Source of the DNA: Deltaproteobacteria bacterium | GTDB taxonomy: Bacteria > Myxococcota_A > Polyangia > Polyangiales > JADJMO01 | Assembly: GCA_016182965.1 (NCBI GenBank) | Contig: JACPFM010000129.1 | Location: 1-64,000, forward strand | Direction: 5' to 3' | DNA length: 64,000 nt | In this document: one piece after another, positions 10,936 to 19,874 of the stretch | How positions within the stretch are numbered: position 1 is the stretch's first letter | How the letters are laid out: every line of letters begins with the position of its first letter | Position numbers and translations under genes: made by a program | The notes under the pieces: generated by a model | Seen by the model: the letters and a program-made list of their open reading frames with translations, nothing else | What the model was told of the DNA's origin: nothing | The model's database searches: none

Positions 10936-12019
10936 GAACAAGATCCTCGACTACCGCGACCACCGCAAAGACCCAAAGGGTTGGGCCGACGAGCTCGGCG
11001 TCTCGCAGGAGGCCATCGAGCTCTACCTCGACTCCGATGTCTTCGACTTCCACATCGATTCGTTCATCTGGCACCGCATTCTCGGCTACGACCTGACCGA
11101 GCGGCACGACCACGGGCTGCTCGGCGCCCGGTTCTACTCCCAGGTCGACTTCCCGCGCATCCGCGAGGCGCAGATCACCGGCGCCTGCTGGGTGATCACC
11201 ACGAACCCGGCCAAGGTCGCCACCGAGCGCGCGGAGACCTTCGTCCGGAACCTCGCCGAGCTGCGGTCGATCATCGATTCGGTCCCCGACGACTTCGCGT
11301 TCGTGCGCAACGTACGCGAGTACCGCGCCGCGCGCGCGGCCGGAAAGCACGGAGCCTTCATCGGCGTCCAAGGGGGCAACGCGCTCGATCGCGATCCGGC
11401 CGCGCTCGATCTCGTGCCCGATCAGGCGATCCTGCGCGTCACCCTGGTGCACCTGTCGAGCTCCTCGCTCGGGGTGACCAGCTCGCCGCTGGCCGGGCGC
11501 GGGAAGCATCGCGGCCTCACCGCCGCGGGCCGCGAGTACGTGCGGCGGCTCAACGAGAAGAAGATCTTCGTCGACCTCGCGCACATCAGCCGCGAGGGGT
11601 TCTTCGACGCGCTCGAGGTCCACGACAAGTCGCAGCCGCTGCTGGTGACGCACACCGGCGTCTCCGGCGTGTTCCCCCACTGGCGCAACATCGACGACGA
11701 GCAGATCAAGGCGGTCGCCGACACCGGCGGCACGATGGGCGTCATCTACCACGGTCAGTTCATCGACGGTCCGTACTTCGGCGGCACGATCGAGGGCGTG
11801 GTGCGGCACCTCGAGCACATCGTGAAGGTCGCCGGCGAGGACTTCGCCTCCCTCGGCAGCGACTGGGACGGCGCCATCTCCACCCCGCGCGACATGCCCA
11901 CCTGCCTCGAGCTCCCCCGCCTCGTCGAGGTCATGTTGAAGCGAGGCTGGAAGGCGAATGTGGTGAAGAAGGTGCTCGGGGGAAACGCGCTGCGTGTGAT
12001 CGAAGCGCTGCGCGGCTGA
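10934..12019 (+). CDS. Membrane dipeptidase, peptidase family M19
   Basis: A 361-residue metal-dependent dipeptidase of the renal dipeptidase (M19) family, which hydrolyses dipeptides, often with D-residues. The HxD metal motif appears as FHIDSFIW (around residue 38), later ligands sit in VTHTGVSGV and the family-specific GSDWDG near residue 315 corresponds to the usual GSDFDG. Length matches the family. No signal peptide is seen. Its ATG overlaps the divergent ABC exporter's ATG by two bases, so each gene's 5' leader must lie inside the other gene; no good Shine-Dalgarno precedes this ATG. Confidence 0.9.
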
Positions 12020-12126
12020 ACGGCTCGGCCGTGCGCGAGCGTGGCCGCCGCCGCCTTCGTGCGAAATGACTGCGCGAGCGGTCGCAGCGGGTTGCGCCGC
12101 AACGCCCGAGGACTAGGGTGCGGAGC

Positions 12127-13620
12127 GTGAAAACCCGCACCTTCCTCCTCCTTGCCTCCCTCGTGTCCGGCGCCGCGGCGTGTGGCAGCGAGACCACGAA
12201 GACCGCGCCCCTCGGCAAGAGCAGCGCTGCGATCGAGACGACGCAGAAGCTGCTGCTCACGTCGGTGGTCGTGACGCCGACGCAGGCCGAGATGGTGTCG
12301 ATCTGGAACCCGCAATCGGAGACGGTCGACCTCTCGAACGTCTACCTGGCGGACTACAGCACCTACTACGAGATCGTGAAAGGCACGGCGCCCCCCAACA
12401 CCTCGGACTTCGTGGTGAAGTTCCCCGCGGGCGCCACGATCGCGGGCGGCGCGACGCACACGATCTCCCTCGCCGGCGCGACCTGCTTCAAGAACGCGTG
12501 CGGCACGACCGGCACGTTCACCGGCTACGGCGTCGATCCGACGTACGAGATCCCCACCGGCGACACGGCGAAGGACTCCGCCACCGTGCCCGACATGATC
12601 GCGGCGGTGACCGGCGGGTACGCCTCCAGCCGCGGCATCACCAACGGCGGCGAGCCCGTGATCCTGTTCCGCTGGGACGGCGCGTCCGATCTGGTGACCG
12701 ATCTCGATTACGTCTACGTCGGCACCTCCAGCACCAGCAACCCGCAGGTGGTGAAGACCGGCGTCACCGTCGACGGTCCGGACACCGACACCACCGCGTC
12801 CGCGTACGCGAACGACACGGCCGCCCCCGCGCAGAAGACGGCCGCGCTCGCCAGCGGCACTGGCCTTCCGCTCATCGGCTCCTGCCGCACCGACTTCAAC
12901 GAGACCGGTCAGACCCCCACCGGCGGCAACGGCGTCGGCGGCCGCGACGAGACCTCCGAGAACTTCACCGTCACGTGGGCCGCGTGCACCACCGCGCCCC
13001 CCACCCCGCCCTCGCCGACCGATGCCGGCCCCGACGTGCCCGAGATCGGCCTCCCCGACGCCGCCTCCGAGGTCGCCTTCGACGCCGTCTTCGGAGACGA
13101 CACCGCGGTCGACGCGGTGACCGACGGCGTCGTCGACACGGGCGCAGCGGATACGGGCGCGGCCGACACCGGCGCCGTCGACACCGGCGCCGTCGACACC
13201 GGCGCCGTCGACACCGGCGCCGTCGACACCGGCGCCGTCGACACCGGCGCCGTCGACACCGGCGCCGTCGACACCGGCGCGGCGACCGACACCGGCGCCG
13301 CCGCCGACACCGACGCCGCCGCCGACACCGGCGCGACCGACGACACCGGCGCGGCCGACGACACCGGCACGGCCGACGACACCGGCACGACCGACGACAC
13401 CGGCACGACCCCGGTCGACTCCGGCGCGGCCGACACCGGCGCGACCGCCGACACCGGCGAAGTCGCCCCGTCCGTCACCGACGACGAGGGCTGCACCTGC
13501 CACGTCGCCGATCGTCCGACGAGCGAGTCGCCGGCCGCGATCGCGCTGTCGGCGCTGGCCCTCGGGCTCGTCCTCGCCCGCCGCCGTCGTGCCGGGCGGC
13601 ACGTCCTCGACCGCGGCTGA
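12127..13620 (+). CDS. Secreted lamin-tail-like protein with DTGAV repeats and MYXO-CTERM-like tail
   Basis: About 497 residues. Signal and lipobox-like start (TFLLLASLVSGAAACGS) are followed by a beta-rich domain (residues 35-290) whose phrases MVSIWNPQSETVDLSNVYLA and THTISLAGA resemble a lamin-tail (LTD) domain. Then comes a long low-complexity Asp/Thr/Gly/Ala segment with seven perfect DTGAV units. The C terminus has CTC, a hydrophobic helix (AIALSALALGLVLA) and RRRR, the MYXO-CTERM sorting layout. I use GTG 12127, with AGGG 8 bases upstream; 12118 is an alternative. Likely displayed on or released from the cell surface. Confidence 0.78.
   Translation: MKTRTFLLLASLVSGAAACGSETTKTAPLGKSSAAIETTQKLLLTSVVVTPTQAEMVSIWNPQSETVDLSNVYLADYSTYYEIVKGTAPPNTSDFVVKFPAGATIAGGATHTISLAGATCFKNACGTTGTFTGYGVDPTYEIPTGDTAKDSATVPDMIAAVTGGYASSRGITNGGEPVILFRWDGASDLVTDLDYVYVGTSSTSNPQVVKTGVTVDGPDTDTTASAYANDTAAPAQKTAALASGTGLPLIGSCRTDFNETGQTPTGGNGVGGRDETSENFTVTWAACTTAPPTPPSPTDAGPDVPEIGLPDAASEVAFDAVFGDDTAVDAVTDGVVDTGAADTGAADTGAVDTGAVDTGAVDTGAVDTGAVDTGAVDTGAVDTGAATDTGAAADTDAAADTGATDDTGAADDTGTADDTGTTDDTGTTPVDSGAADTGATADTGEVAPSVTDDEGCTCHVADRPTSESPAAIALSALALGLVLARRRRAGRHVLDRG
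13165..13269 (+). repeat. 15-bp coding minisatellite, 7 perfect copies
   Basis: Seven identical tandem copies of GACACCGGCGCCGTC encode DTGAV units in the linker of the secreted protein at 12127-13620. Degenerate copies continue on both sides. Because the unit is a multiple of three, copy-number change would alter linker length without breaking the frame. Confidence 0.9.
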
Positions 13621-13716
13621 TCACCCGCGCGCGACCATTCGGGCGCGTCGAGGCGCAGCAGCTCGCGAGCGTTGCCGGTGCGCGGCGTGGCAACGGCGAC
13701 CACGGGATTGGATCGT

Positions 13717-14382
13717 ATGATGTCGCCCATGGCCGATCCGACCTCCCGAGCGGGTACCACCTACGTCAGCCAAGAGATCATCGCGTGGACCAATCGCGTC
13801 CACGCGTCGCACGACCCGAGTCTGCAGGCGGCGTTCGACACGCCCGCCATGACCGGCATCCCCGCGATCATGGTCGGCGAATCCGAGGGCAAGCTGCTCT
13901 CGATGCTCGTGGCCATGATCCGCGCGAAGAAGGTGGTCGAGATCGGCACGCTCGCGGGGTACTCGGCCATCCAGCTCGCGCGCGGCGTCGGTCTCGGCGG
14001 GCGCGTGTGGTCGATCGAGAACGATCCGAAGCACGCGGAGCTCGCGCGCGAGAACGTGCGGACGGCCGGGCTCGGCGCGATCATCACGGTCGAGGTGGGC
14101 GCCGGGCTCGAGGTGTTGCCACGCCTGCAGGCGCACGGGCCGTTCGACGCGGTGTTCATCGACGCCGACAAGGCCAACTACGACGAGTACGGGCGGTGGG
14201 CGGCGGCGAACGTCCGGCCGGGAGGGCTGCTGCTCGGCGACAACGCGTTCTTGTTCGGTAAGCTGCTCGAGGATTCGCCCACCGCGGCCGCGATGCGGCG
14301 CTTCCACGAGGAGGCGCGCGCAGCGTTCGAGACGGTGTGCATCCCCACTCCGGATGGGCTGCTGCTCGGGGTGCGTCGGTGA
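13717..14382 (+). CDS. SAM-dependent O-methyltransferase (caffeoyl-CoA OMT family 3)
   Basis: A 221-residue soluble class I methyltransferase. The SAM-binding motif is VVEIGTLAGYSAIQLARG (around residue 67), followed by the acidic loop VWSIENDPKHAELAREN and the metal-binding segment DAVFIDADKANYDEY typical of cation-dependent O-methyltransferases of the catechol/caffeoyl-CoA type. The C terminus reads TPDGLLLGVRR. Three in-frame ATGs (13717, 13720, 13729) are possible starts; I use the first because GGGA lies 9 bases upstream. It stands alone, so the substrate cannot be inferred from neighbours. Confidence 0.9.
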   Translation: MMSPMADPTSRAGTTYVSQEIIAWTNRVHASHDPSLQAAFDTPAMTGIPAIMVGESEGKLLSMLVAMIRAKKVVEIGTLAGYSAIQLARGVGLGGRVWSIENDPKHAELARENVRTAGLGAIITVEVGAGLEVLPRLQAHGPFDAVFIDADKANYDEYGRWAAANVRPGGLLLGDNAFLFGKLLEDSPTAAAMRRFHEEARAAFETVCIPTPDGLLLGVRR

Positions 14383-14508
14383 GGGTCCGTCGGGCCTGCC
14401 CCGACCGACGCCCCGCTCCCGCTCTCGATTGGTCGTAGGGCGCAGCCGCTCTTCGTCGGCCGGGAGCGGTTGCGTCCCGGCGCGCGAATGCGCACCGATG
14501 GAGGGGCC

Positions 14509-14940
14509 ATGCCGATCTACCGATGCGAGTCCTGCGGAACGCTCAACCGTGTCCCTCCCGAGCGGAAGGGCCAGCGGCCCAAGTGCGGGCGCTGCAAGAA
14601 CCTCGTCGACATCAGCGGCCTGCCGCAGGAGGTCGACGACGACGGGTTCGACGCCCTCTTGCGCGACTCGCCGGTCCCGGTGCTCGTCGACTTCTGGGCG
14701 CCGTGGTGCGGCCCTTGCCACATGGCCTCGCCGATCGTCGAAGAGATGGGCGAAGAGCGCGCCGGCGACCTGCTGGTCGTCAAGGTCAACACCGACGAGG
14801 CGAAGCGCGTCGCCGGGCGGTTCGGCATCCGCAGCATCCCCACGTTCATGATCTTCCGCGACGGCAAGGAGGTCGCGCGGCAGAGCGGCGTCATGCAGCC
14901 GCCGCAGATGCGCAAGTGGATCGAGCGCGCCGTCGGGTGA
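14509..14940 (+). CDS. Thioredoxin with N-terminal zinc ribbon (TrxC/thioredoxin-2 type)
   Basis: A 143-residue thioredoxin. Two CxxC knuckles (C6/C9 and C26/C29) form the zinc ribbon typical of thioredoxin 2. The catalytic WCGPC spans residues 66-70 (Cys67 and Cys70) and the cis-Pro loop is in RSIPTFMIF. It reduces protein disulfides in the cytoplasm using thioredoxin reductase. The start at ATG 14509 is fixed by a strong GGAGG 5 bases upstream; the longer upstream ORF start is unlikely. It stands 111 bp ahead of the ClC gene. Confidence 0.93.
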   Translation: MPIYRCESCGTLNRVPPERKGQRPKCGRCKNLVDISGLPQEVDDDGFDALLRDSPVPVLVDFWAPWCGPCHMASPIVEEMGEERAGDLLVVKVNTDEAKRVAGRFGIRSIPTFMIFRDGKEVARQSGVMQPPQMRKWIERAVG

Positions 14941-15051
14941 GGCGCCGATCGGCGCCGGCTCCGCGGCGAGCGGACGCCCTGCGTGATCCCAATGGGCGGC
15001 GCGCCCCGCCTTTGACGACGCGCGCGCGCCGATCGAAGTTCGAGCCGCTCC

Positions 15052-16947
15052 ATGTCGCCGCCCGACCAGCAGCGTCCCGGCTGGCGTAACTTCCGGTTCC
15101 CCACGCTCGGCCAGGCGCCGCTCGATCTGCGCATCGTCGGGCGCACGCTTCTGCACGCGGTGATCGTCGGCGCCGCCGCGGGCACGCTCGGCGTCCTGTT
15201 CTTCCACGGGCTCGAGGTCGCGCAGTACTGGGCGCTCGAGCGCGCAACCGGCTTCGTCCCGCTGCGCGCGCGCGGCGAGCCGGAGGTGGCGAGCGCCGGT
15301 CCGGTGCCGTTCCGGCCGTGGCTGCTGTGGCTCGTCCCCGCGCTCGGCGCGCTGCTCGGTGGCTGGATCAGCGCGCGCTTCGCCCCCGAGACGCAGGGCG
15401 GCGGCGGCGACGCGATGATCGACGCGTTCCACACCAAGGGCGGCGTGATCCGCCGGCGCGTGGTGGTCGTGAAGGGGCTCGCGTCGATCTTCACGCTGGG
15501 CAGCGGCGGCTCCGGCGGGCGCGAGGGGCCGACCATGCAGATCGGCGCCGCCATCGGCTCGATCGTCGCGCGCTACCTGCGCGTCGACACACGCGAGCGC
15601 CGCATCCTCCTCGTGGCCGGGTGCGCGGCCGGCATGGCCGCCGTGTTCCGCACCCCGCTCGGCGCGGCGCTCCTCGCCGTCGAGATCCTCTACCGCGACG
15701 ACTTCGAGTCCGACGCGCTGATCCCCGCGTTGCTCGCGAGCGTCGTGTCGTACTCGGTGTTCGTGTCCGTGTACGGCGAGTCCAAGCTCTTCGCGCACGC
15801 GCCCAGCTACCCGTTCGTGCCGGCGCACCTCCCGCTGTACGGCTTGATGGCGCTCGTGGTCGCCGTCGCGGCCGTCCTGTTCCTCACCGTGCTCCGCGCG
15901 GTGCAGGGGTGGACCAAGCGGCTCCGCCTGCGTCCGTGGGTCAAGCCGGCGATCGGCGGTCTGGTCGTCGGCGCGATCGCCGCGGCGGTGATCACCGTCC
16001 TCGGCCCGCGCTTGGGTCAGCCGGGTCAGGGCTTCGGGATCCTCGGCGGCGGCTACGGCCTCGCGCAGCTGTCGATCGTCGGCGGCGGCTTCCTCCCCGA
16101 GGGCTGGCGCGCCGTCCAGCTGCTCGTGCTGCTCCTCCTCGTCAAGATCGTCGTCACCTCGTTCACCGTCGGCACCGGCGGCAGCGCCGGCGATTTCGGT
16201 CCGTCGCTGGTGATGGGCGGCCTGGTCGGCGGCGCGTTCGGGCGCGCGGCGCAGCTCGTCTTCCACGACCCGCGCATCGATCCCGGCGCGTTCGCGCTCG
16301 TCGGGATGGGCACCTTCTACGGCGGCATCGCCCACGTGCCGGTGAGCTCGCTCGTGATGACCTGCGAGCTCGCCGGCAGCTACGACCTGCTCGTGCCGCT
16401 GATGCTGGCCGAGGGCGTCGCGTTCGTCGCGCTGCGCCGGCGCTCGCTCTATCACGCGCAGGTCGCCACCAAGCGCGACTCGCCGGCGCACGCGCACGAG
16501 CTCATCGCCGACGTGCTCGAGACGCGCAAGGTCTCCGAGGTGCTGGTGCGCGATCGCGCCTTCGTGCGGCTGTCTCCGGCGATGCCGCTGCACGACGTGC
16601 TCGAGCGCATCGCGGAGAACGACTGGCAGGACGCCTTCCCGGTGATCGACGCCAAGGGCGACATGATCGGCCTGGTCGACACCGCCACGCTGCGCGGCAT
16701 CGGCGCCGATCACGAGGTCGAGCGCGTGGTCCTCGCCGCCGACGTCATGCGCGCGCCGGTCACCGTGAAGCTCGAGGACGACCTGCACGACGCGGTGCAG
16801 GCGATGCTGCAGAGCGGCTTCCGCGAGCTCCCGGTCGTCGACGAGGCCGGGAAGATCGTCGGCTTCCTCGACGAGGCCGACGTGGCGCGGGTGTACGTCG
16901 AGATCACCGAGGCGGTGCCGCCGCCGTCTTCGACCCGAGGGCGGTGA
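15052..16947 (+). CDS. ClC-family chloride channel/transporter with C-terminal CBS pair
   Basis: A 631-residue membrane protein. The ClC core spans about residues 30-470 with the anion-selectivity sequences GSGGSGGREGP (residues 151-160) and GTGGSAGDFGPSL. Glu158 in GREGP matches the gating glutamate of ClC proteins. Residues 500-631 hold two CBS domains (AFVRLSPAMPLHDVLERI and APVTVKLEDDLHDAVQAM) that usually bind adenine nucleotides and regulate gating. It could be a channel or a Cl-/H+ antiporter; this cannot be settled by eye. Its stop directly abuts the convergent maf stop (TGATCA). Confidence 0.92.
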   Translation: MSPPDQQRPGWRNFRFPTLGQAPLDLRIVGRTLLHAVIVGAAAGTLGVLFFHGLEVAQYWALERATGFVPLRARGEPEVASAGPVPFRPWLLWLVPALGALLGGWISARFAPETQGGGGDAMIDAFHTKGGVIRRRVVVVKGLASIFTLGSGGSGGREGPTMQIGAAIGSIVARYLRVDTRERRILLVAGCAAGMAAVFRTPLGAALLAVEILYRDDFESDALIPALLASVVSYSVFVSVYGESKLFAHAPSYPFVPAHLPLYGLMALVVAVAAVLFLTVLRAVQGWTKRLRLRPWVKPAIGGLVVGAIAAAVITVLGPRLGQPGQGFGILGGGYGLAQLSIVGGGFLPEGWRAVQLLVLLLLVKIVVTSFTVGTGGSAGDFGPSLVMGGLVGGAFGRAAQLVFHDPRIDPGAFALVGMGTFYGGIAHVPVSSLVMTCELAGSYDLLVPLMLAEGVAFVALRRRSLYHAQVATKRDSPAHAHELIADVLETRKVSEVLVRDRAFVRLSPAMPLHDVLERIAENDWQDAFPVIDAKGDMIGLVDTATLRGIGADHEVERVVLAADVMRAPVTVKLEDDLHDAVQAMLQSGFRELPVVDEAGKIVGFLDEADVARVYVEITEAVPPPSSTRGR

Positions 16948-17526
16948 TCACCCGAGCACGTCGTGGCCGAACGCCAACAGGAGCTCGGCCACCGCGGTGA
17001 GGGGGAGGCCGACGATGGCGGTGTGATCGACCCCCTCCATCGCCTCGAACAGGAGCGCGCCGGCCGCCTCGACCTTGTAGGCGCCGGCGCAGTCGAAGGG
17101 CTGGTCGCGATCGACGTAGGCGGCGAGCTGCGCCTCGGTCAGCGCGCGCATGCGCATGACGTGGATCACCGTGCGCGTCAGCGTGCGCCCGGATGCCGGC
17201 TCATGGACGGCCACCGCGGTGAACAGCCGGTGCTCTCGCCCCGACAACGCGCGGAGCTGCTCGATCGCGGCGTCGCGGGAGCCGGGCTTGGTCAGCACGC
17301 GGCCGTCGACGGCCGGGATCTGATCGGCGCCGAGGATCAGCGCGTCGGGGAGCTGCGCAGCGAGGCTCTCCGCCTTGCCGCGCGCGAGCTCGACGACGAG
17401 CTCGGAGGGCTCGCGCGCGTGCCCGTGCTCCTCGACGAACGGCGGCGACACGGCCTCGTAGCGGATGCCCGCCGCGTCGAGGAGCGCACGGCGGTACTGG
17501 CTGGTCGAGGCGAGGACGAGGCGCAT
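16948..17526 (-). CDS. Maf family nucleotide pyrophosphatase
   Basis: A 192-residue protein of the Maf/YhdE family, which hydrolyses non-canonical or modified nucleoside triphosphates. It has the typical N terminus LVLASTSQYRRALLDAAGI, the conserved Glu region FVEEHGH, GADQIPAVDGRVLTKPG in the middle and CAGAYKVEAAGALLFE near residue 150. The tyrosine variant of the SxRR loop is seen in some bacterial Maf paralogues. The start is ATG 17526, which gives the family-standard N terminus. It is divergent from the MazG-like gene 58 bp away, so two nucleotide-sanitising genes share one intergenic region. Confidence 0.9.
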   Translation of the reverse strand: MRLVLASTSQYRRALLDAAGIRYEAVSPPFVEEHGHAREPSELVVELARGKAESLAAQLPDALILGADQIPAVDGRVLTKPGSRDAAIEQLRALSGREHRLFTAVAVHEPASGRTLTRTVIHVMRMRALTEAQLAAYVDRDQPFDCAGAYKVEAAGALLFEAMEGVDHTAIVGLPLTAVAELLLAFGHDVLG

Positions 17527-17584
17527 CAGGACGACGCCGAGGTATGGCGCGCGATCGCGCGCGTCCACACGCTACCATCGATCC

Positions 17585-17944
17585 ATGGAAGGTCACGACA
17601 GGCTCGGCGCGTTCGTCGCCGAGCTCCGAGCGTTCGTCGCCGAGCGAGATTGGCGCAAGTTCCACGACCCGAAGAACCTCTCGATGCTGCTCGCGTCCGA
17701 GGCGGGAGAGCTCGCCGGCGTGCTCCGCTGGGTCGACAACGCCGAGGCCGACGCCGCGGCGAGCGCCGAGCCCCTGCGGACGAAGCTCACGCACGAGATC
17801 GCCGACGTGGCCATCGCGGTCCTGCTCCTCTGCGATCGCCTCGGGCTCGACCTGGTCGACATCGCGCGCGCGAAGCTCGAGCTGAATCGCCGCAACTACC
17901 CGGTCGAGCAGGCGCGCGGGAACGCCGAGCGCCCGCCGCGCTAG
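17585..17944 (+). CDS. MazG-like nucleotide pyrophosphohydrolase
   Basis: A 119-residue all-helical protein of the MazG/dUTPase-like (RS21-C6) type, which cleaves NTPs or dNTPs to NMP and pyrophosphate. The metal-binding EExxE...ExxD pattern is visible as LASEAGELAGVLRW and KLTHEIADVAIAVLLL, and the C-terminal NRRNYPVEQARG matches bacterial RS21-C6 homologues. Length fits the family. It starts with ATG at 17585 and is divergent from maf. Confidence 0.9.
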   Translation: MEGHDRLGAFVAELRAFVAERDWRKFHDPKNLSMLLASEAGELAGVLRWVDNAEADAAASAEPLRTKLTHEIADVAIAVLLLCDRLGLDLVDIARAKLELNRRNYPVEQARGNAERPPR

Positions 17945-17976
17945 CGCGGCGTACGAGGCGCGACGGGAGCACGGAC

Positions 17977-18360
17977 AAGGCCGTGTCCCTGAATCCCCCC
18001 GGGATGAATCCCGGGGCACCGAAAGCTTCGTAAGCCTGCTTCGCAGGCTCCTCGCGCTGTGCGCGGTAAAGGCGGGGGTGCGCGGAAGCCGAAAACTCGG
18101 CGGTCCGCAGGGGAGCGTGCGCGAGCGCGGGCGCGCTGCTTTGGCTGCGGAATCCAGCGAGTGCGAGCTCCGGCACTCGCCGACTCCGTCGGCAACCAAC
18201 AGAAGCGTGTCGCTGTGAGCGCCGAGCATGCCCGGCGTCGACGAACCCACCCCCCCCGGCGCCGGTTGCATGCGCCGCGTCCGAGGAGCCCGCTTCAGCG
18301 GGCTTACGATGCCGTCGGTGCCCCGGGCTTCCAGCCCGGGGGCACTTAGGGACAGGCCCT
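17977..18360. repeat. MITE-like composite palindromic repeat element
   Basis: This fills most of a 448-bp gap without genes. The ends are imperfect inverted repeats: GGCC(G)TGTCCCT near 17980-17990 and AGGGACA(G)GGCC near 18347-18358. Inside are hairpins CCCCGGGAT/ATCCCGGGG (17997-18016), AGCCTGC/GCAGGCT (18033-18049), AGCCCGC/GCGGGCT (18287-18304) and a long imperfect stem GTGCCCCGGGCT (18318-18345). No convincing ORF was seen. The layout suggests a non-autonomous mobile repeat; a RAYT-like gene lies 4 kb away. Confidence 0.65.
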
Positions 18361-18392
18361 AGTCGGCCGCGCTCGCCACGCGCGTCCGGACG

Positions 18393-19874
18393 ATGCACAA
18401 AGAGGGGGTGGAACACCTCGACGTGCTCATCGTCGGCGCCGGGCTCTCGGGCATCGGCGCCGCGTACCACCTGCAGACGCGCTGCCCCGCGAAGTCGTAC
18501 GCCATCCTCGAGGCGCGCGAGAGCCTCGGCGGCACGTGGGATCTGTTCCGTTATCCGGGCATCCGCTCGGACTCGGACATGTTCACCCTCGGCTACTCGT
18601 TCAGGCCGTGGACGAACCCCAAGGCGATCGCCGACGGTTCGGCCATCCTCGCCTACATCCGCGAGACGGCCGAGGCGTACGGGATCGATCGCCAGATCCG
18701 CTACCGGAAGAGGGTCGAGCGCGCGCGATGGTCGAGCGAGCACGCGCGCTGGACGGTCGACGTGCGCGACGGCGCGACGGGCCAGGTGGAGCAGCTCACG
18801 TGCAGCTTCCTCTTCGCCGCCGCCGGCTACTACGACTACGACGAGGGCTACACGCCGGAGCTGCCCGGTCGCGAGCGGTTCCGCGGGCGCGTCGTCCACC
18901 CGCAGAAGTGGACGCCGGACATCGAGTGGGCGGGCAAGCGCGTCGTCGTCATCGGCAGCGGCGCCACGGCGGTGACGCTTGTGCCGGAGCTGTCCAAGCG
19001 CGCGGCGCACGTCACGATGCTGCAGCGCTCGCCGACGTACGTCGTGAGCATGCCGGAGCGCGATCGCATCGCGAACTGGGCGCGCGCGTTCTTGCCGGGC
19101 GAGGCGGCGTACGGGATCACGCGCTGGAAGAACGTGCTCCTCAGCATGGCCTTCTTCGAGCTCTGCCGGCGCTTCCCTGCGCGCGCGAAGCGGCTGATCC
19201 TCCGGCAGGTCAAGCAGCGCATCGGCGCCGGGGTCGACGTCGACACGCACTTCACGCCTCGATACGACCCGTGGGATCAGCGCCTGTGCCTCGTGCCCGA
19301 CGGCGATCTGTTCGAGTCCATCCGCGATGGCCGCGTGTCGGTGGTCACCGATCACATCGAGTCGTTCACCGAGACGGGCATCCTCCTGAAGTCGGGCCGC
19401 GAGCTTCCGGCCGATCTGATCGTCACGGCGACCGGCTTGAAGCTGAAGCTGTTCGGCGGCATCCAGGTGGAGGTCGACGGCCAAGCGGTCGATCCGTCGA
19501 AGGCGCTCGTCTACAAAGGCATGATGGTGAGCGACGTGCCGAACATGGCGTTCGCCATCGGGTACACCAACGCGTCGTGGACGTTGAAGTGCGACCTGGT
19601 GAGCGAGTACGTCTGCCGGCTGCTGAACCACATGGACGAGCGCGGCTACCGCGCGTGCGTGCCGCGGCGCACCGATCCGACGCTGCGCGAAGAGCCGCTC
19701 ATCGACTTCAGCTCCGGCTACGTGCAACGCGCGCTCGACTTCATGCCCAAGCAGGGGTCGCGCGCGCCGTGGAAGCTGTACCAGAACTACGCGCTCGATC
19801 GGCTCACGTTCCGCCGCGGCCGCGTCGACGACGGCGTGATGGAGTTCACCGCCCGGCCGCGCGCGCGCGCATGA
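18393..19874 (+). CDS. Flavin-containing monooxygenase (FMO/Baeyer-Villiger type)
   Basis: A 493-residue FAD- and NADPH-dependent monooxygenase. The FAD-binding Rossmann motif is GAGLSG at residues 15-20. The class-B fingerprint FxGxxxHxxxW is present as F163...G165...H169...W173, and the second Rossmann motif GSGATA (188-193) binds NADPH. Such enzymes insert oxygen into ketones (Baeyer-Villiger) or oxidise N or S atoms. The gene starts with ATG 18393 right after the palindromic element and overlaps the convergent pqqE by 29 bp. A link to PQQ metabolism is only positional. Confidence 0.9.
   Translation: MHKEGVEHLDVLIVGAGLSGIGAAYHLQTRCPAKSYAILEARESLGGTWDLFRYPGIRSDSDMFTLGYSFRPWTNPKAIADGSAILAYIRETAEAYGIDRQIRYRKRVERARWSSEHARWTVDVRDGATGQVEQLTCSFLFAAAGYYDYDEGYTPELPGRERFRGRVVHPQKWTPDIEWAGKRVVVIGSGATAVTLVPELSKRAAHVTMLQRSPTYVVSMPERDRIANWARAFLPGEAAYGITRWKNVLLSMAFFELCRRFPARAKRLILRQVKQRIGAGVDVDTHFTPRYDPWDQRLCLVPDGDLFESIRDGRVSVVTDHIESFTETGILLKSGRELPADLIVTATGLKLKLFGGIQVEVDGQAVDPSKALVYKGMMVSDVPNMAFAIGYTNASWTLKCDLVSEYVCRLLNHMDERGYRACVPRRTDPTLREEPLIDFSSGYVQRALDFMPKQGSRAPWKLYQNYALDRLTFRRGRVDDGVMEFTARPRARA

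Noticed and set aside
13165..13269. CRISPR-like repeat array
   Set aside because: Units are 15 bp, directly adjacent without spacers, and in frame inside a coding sequence.
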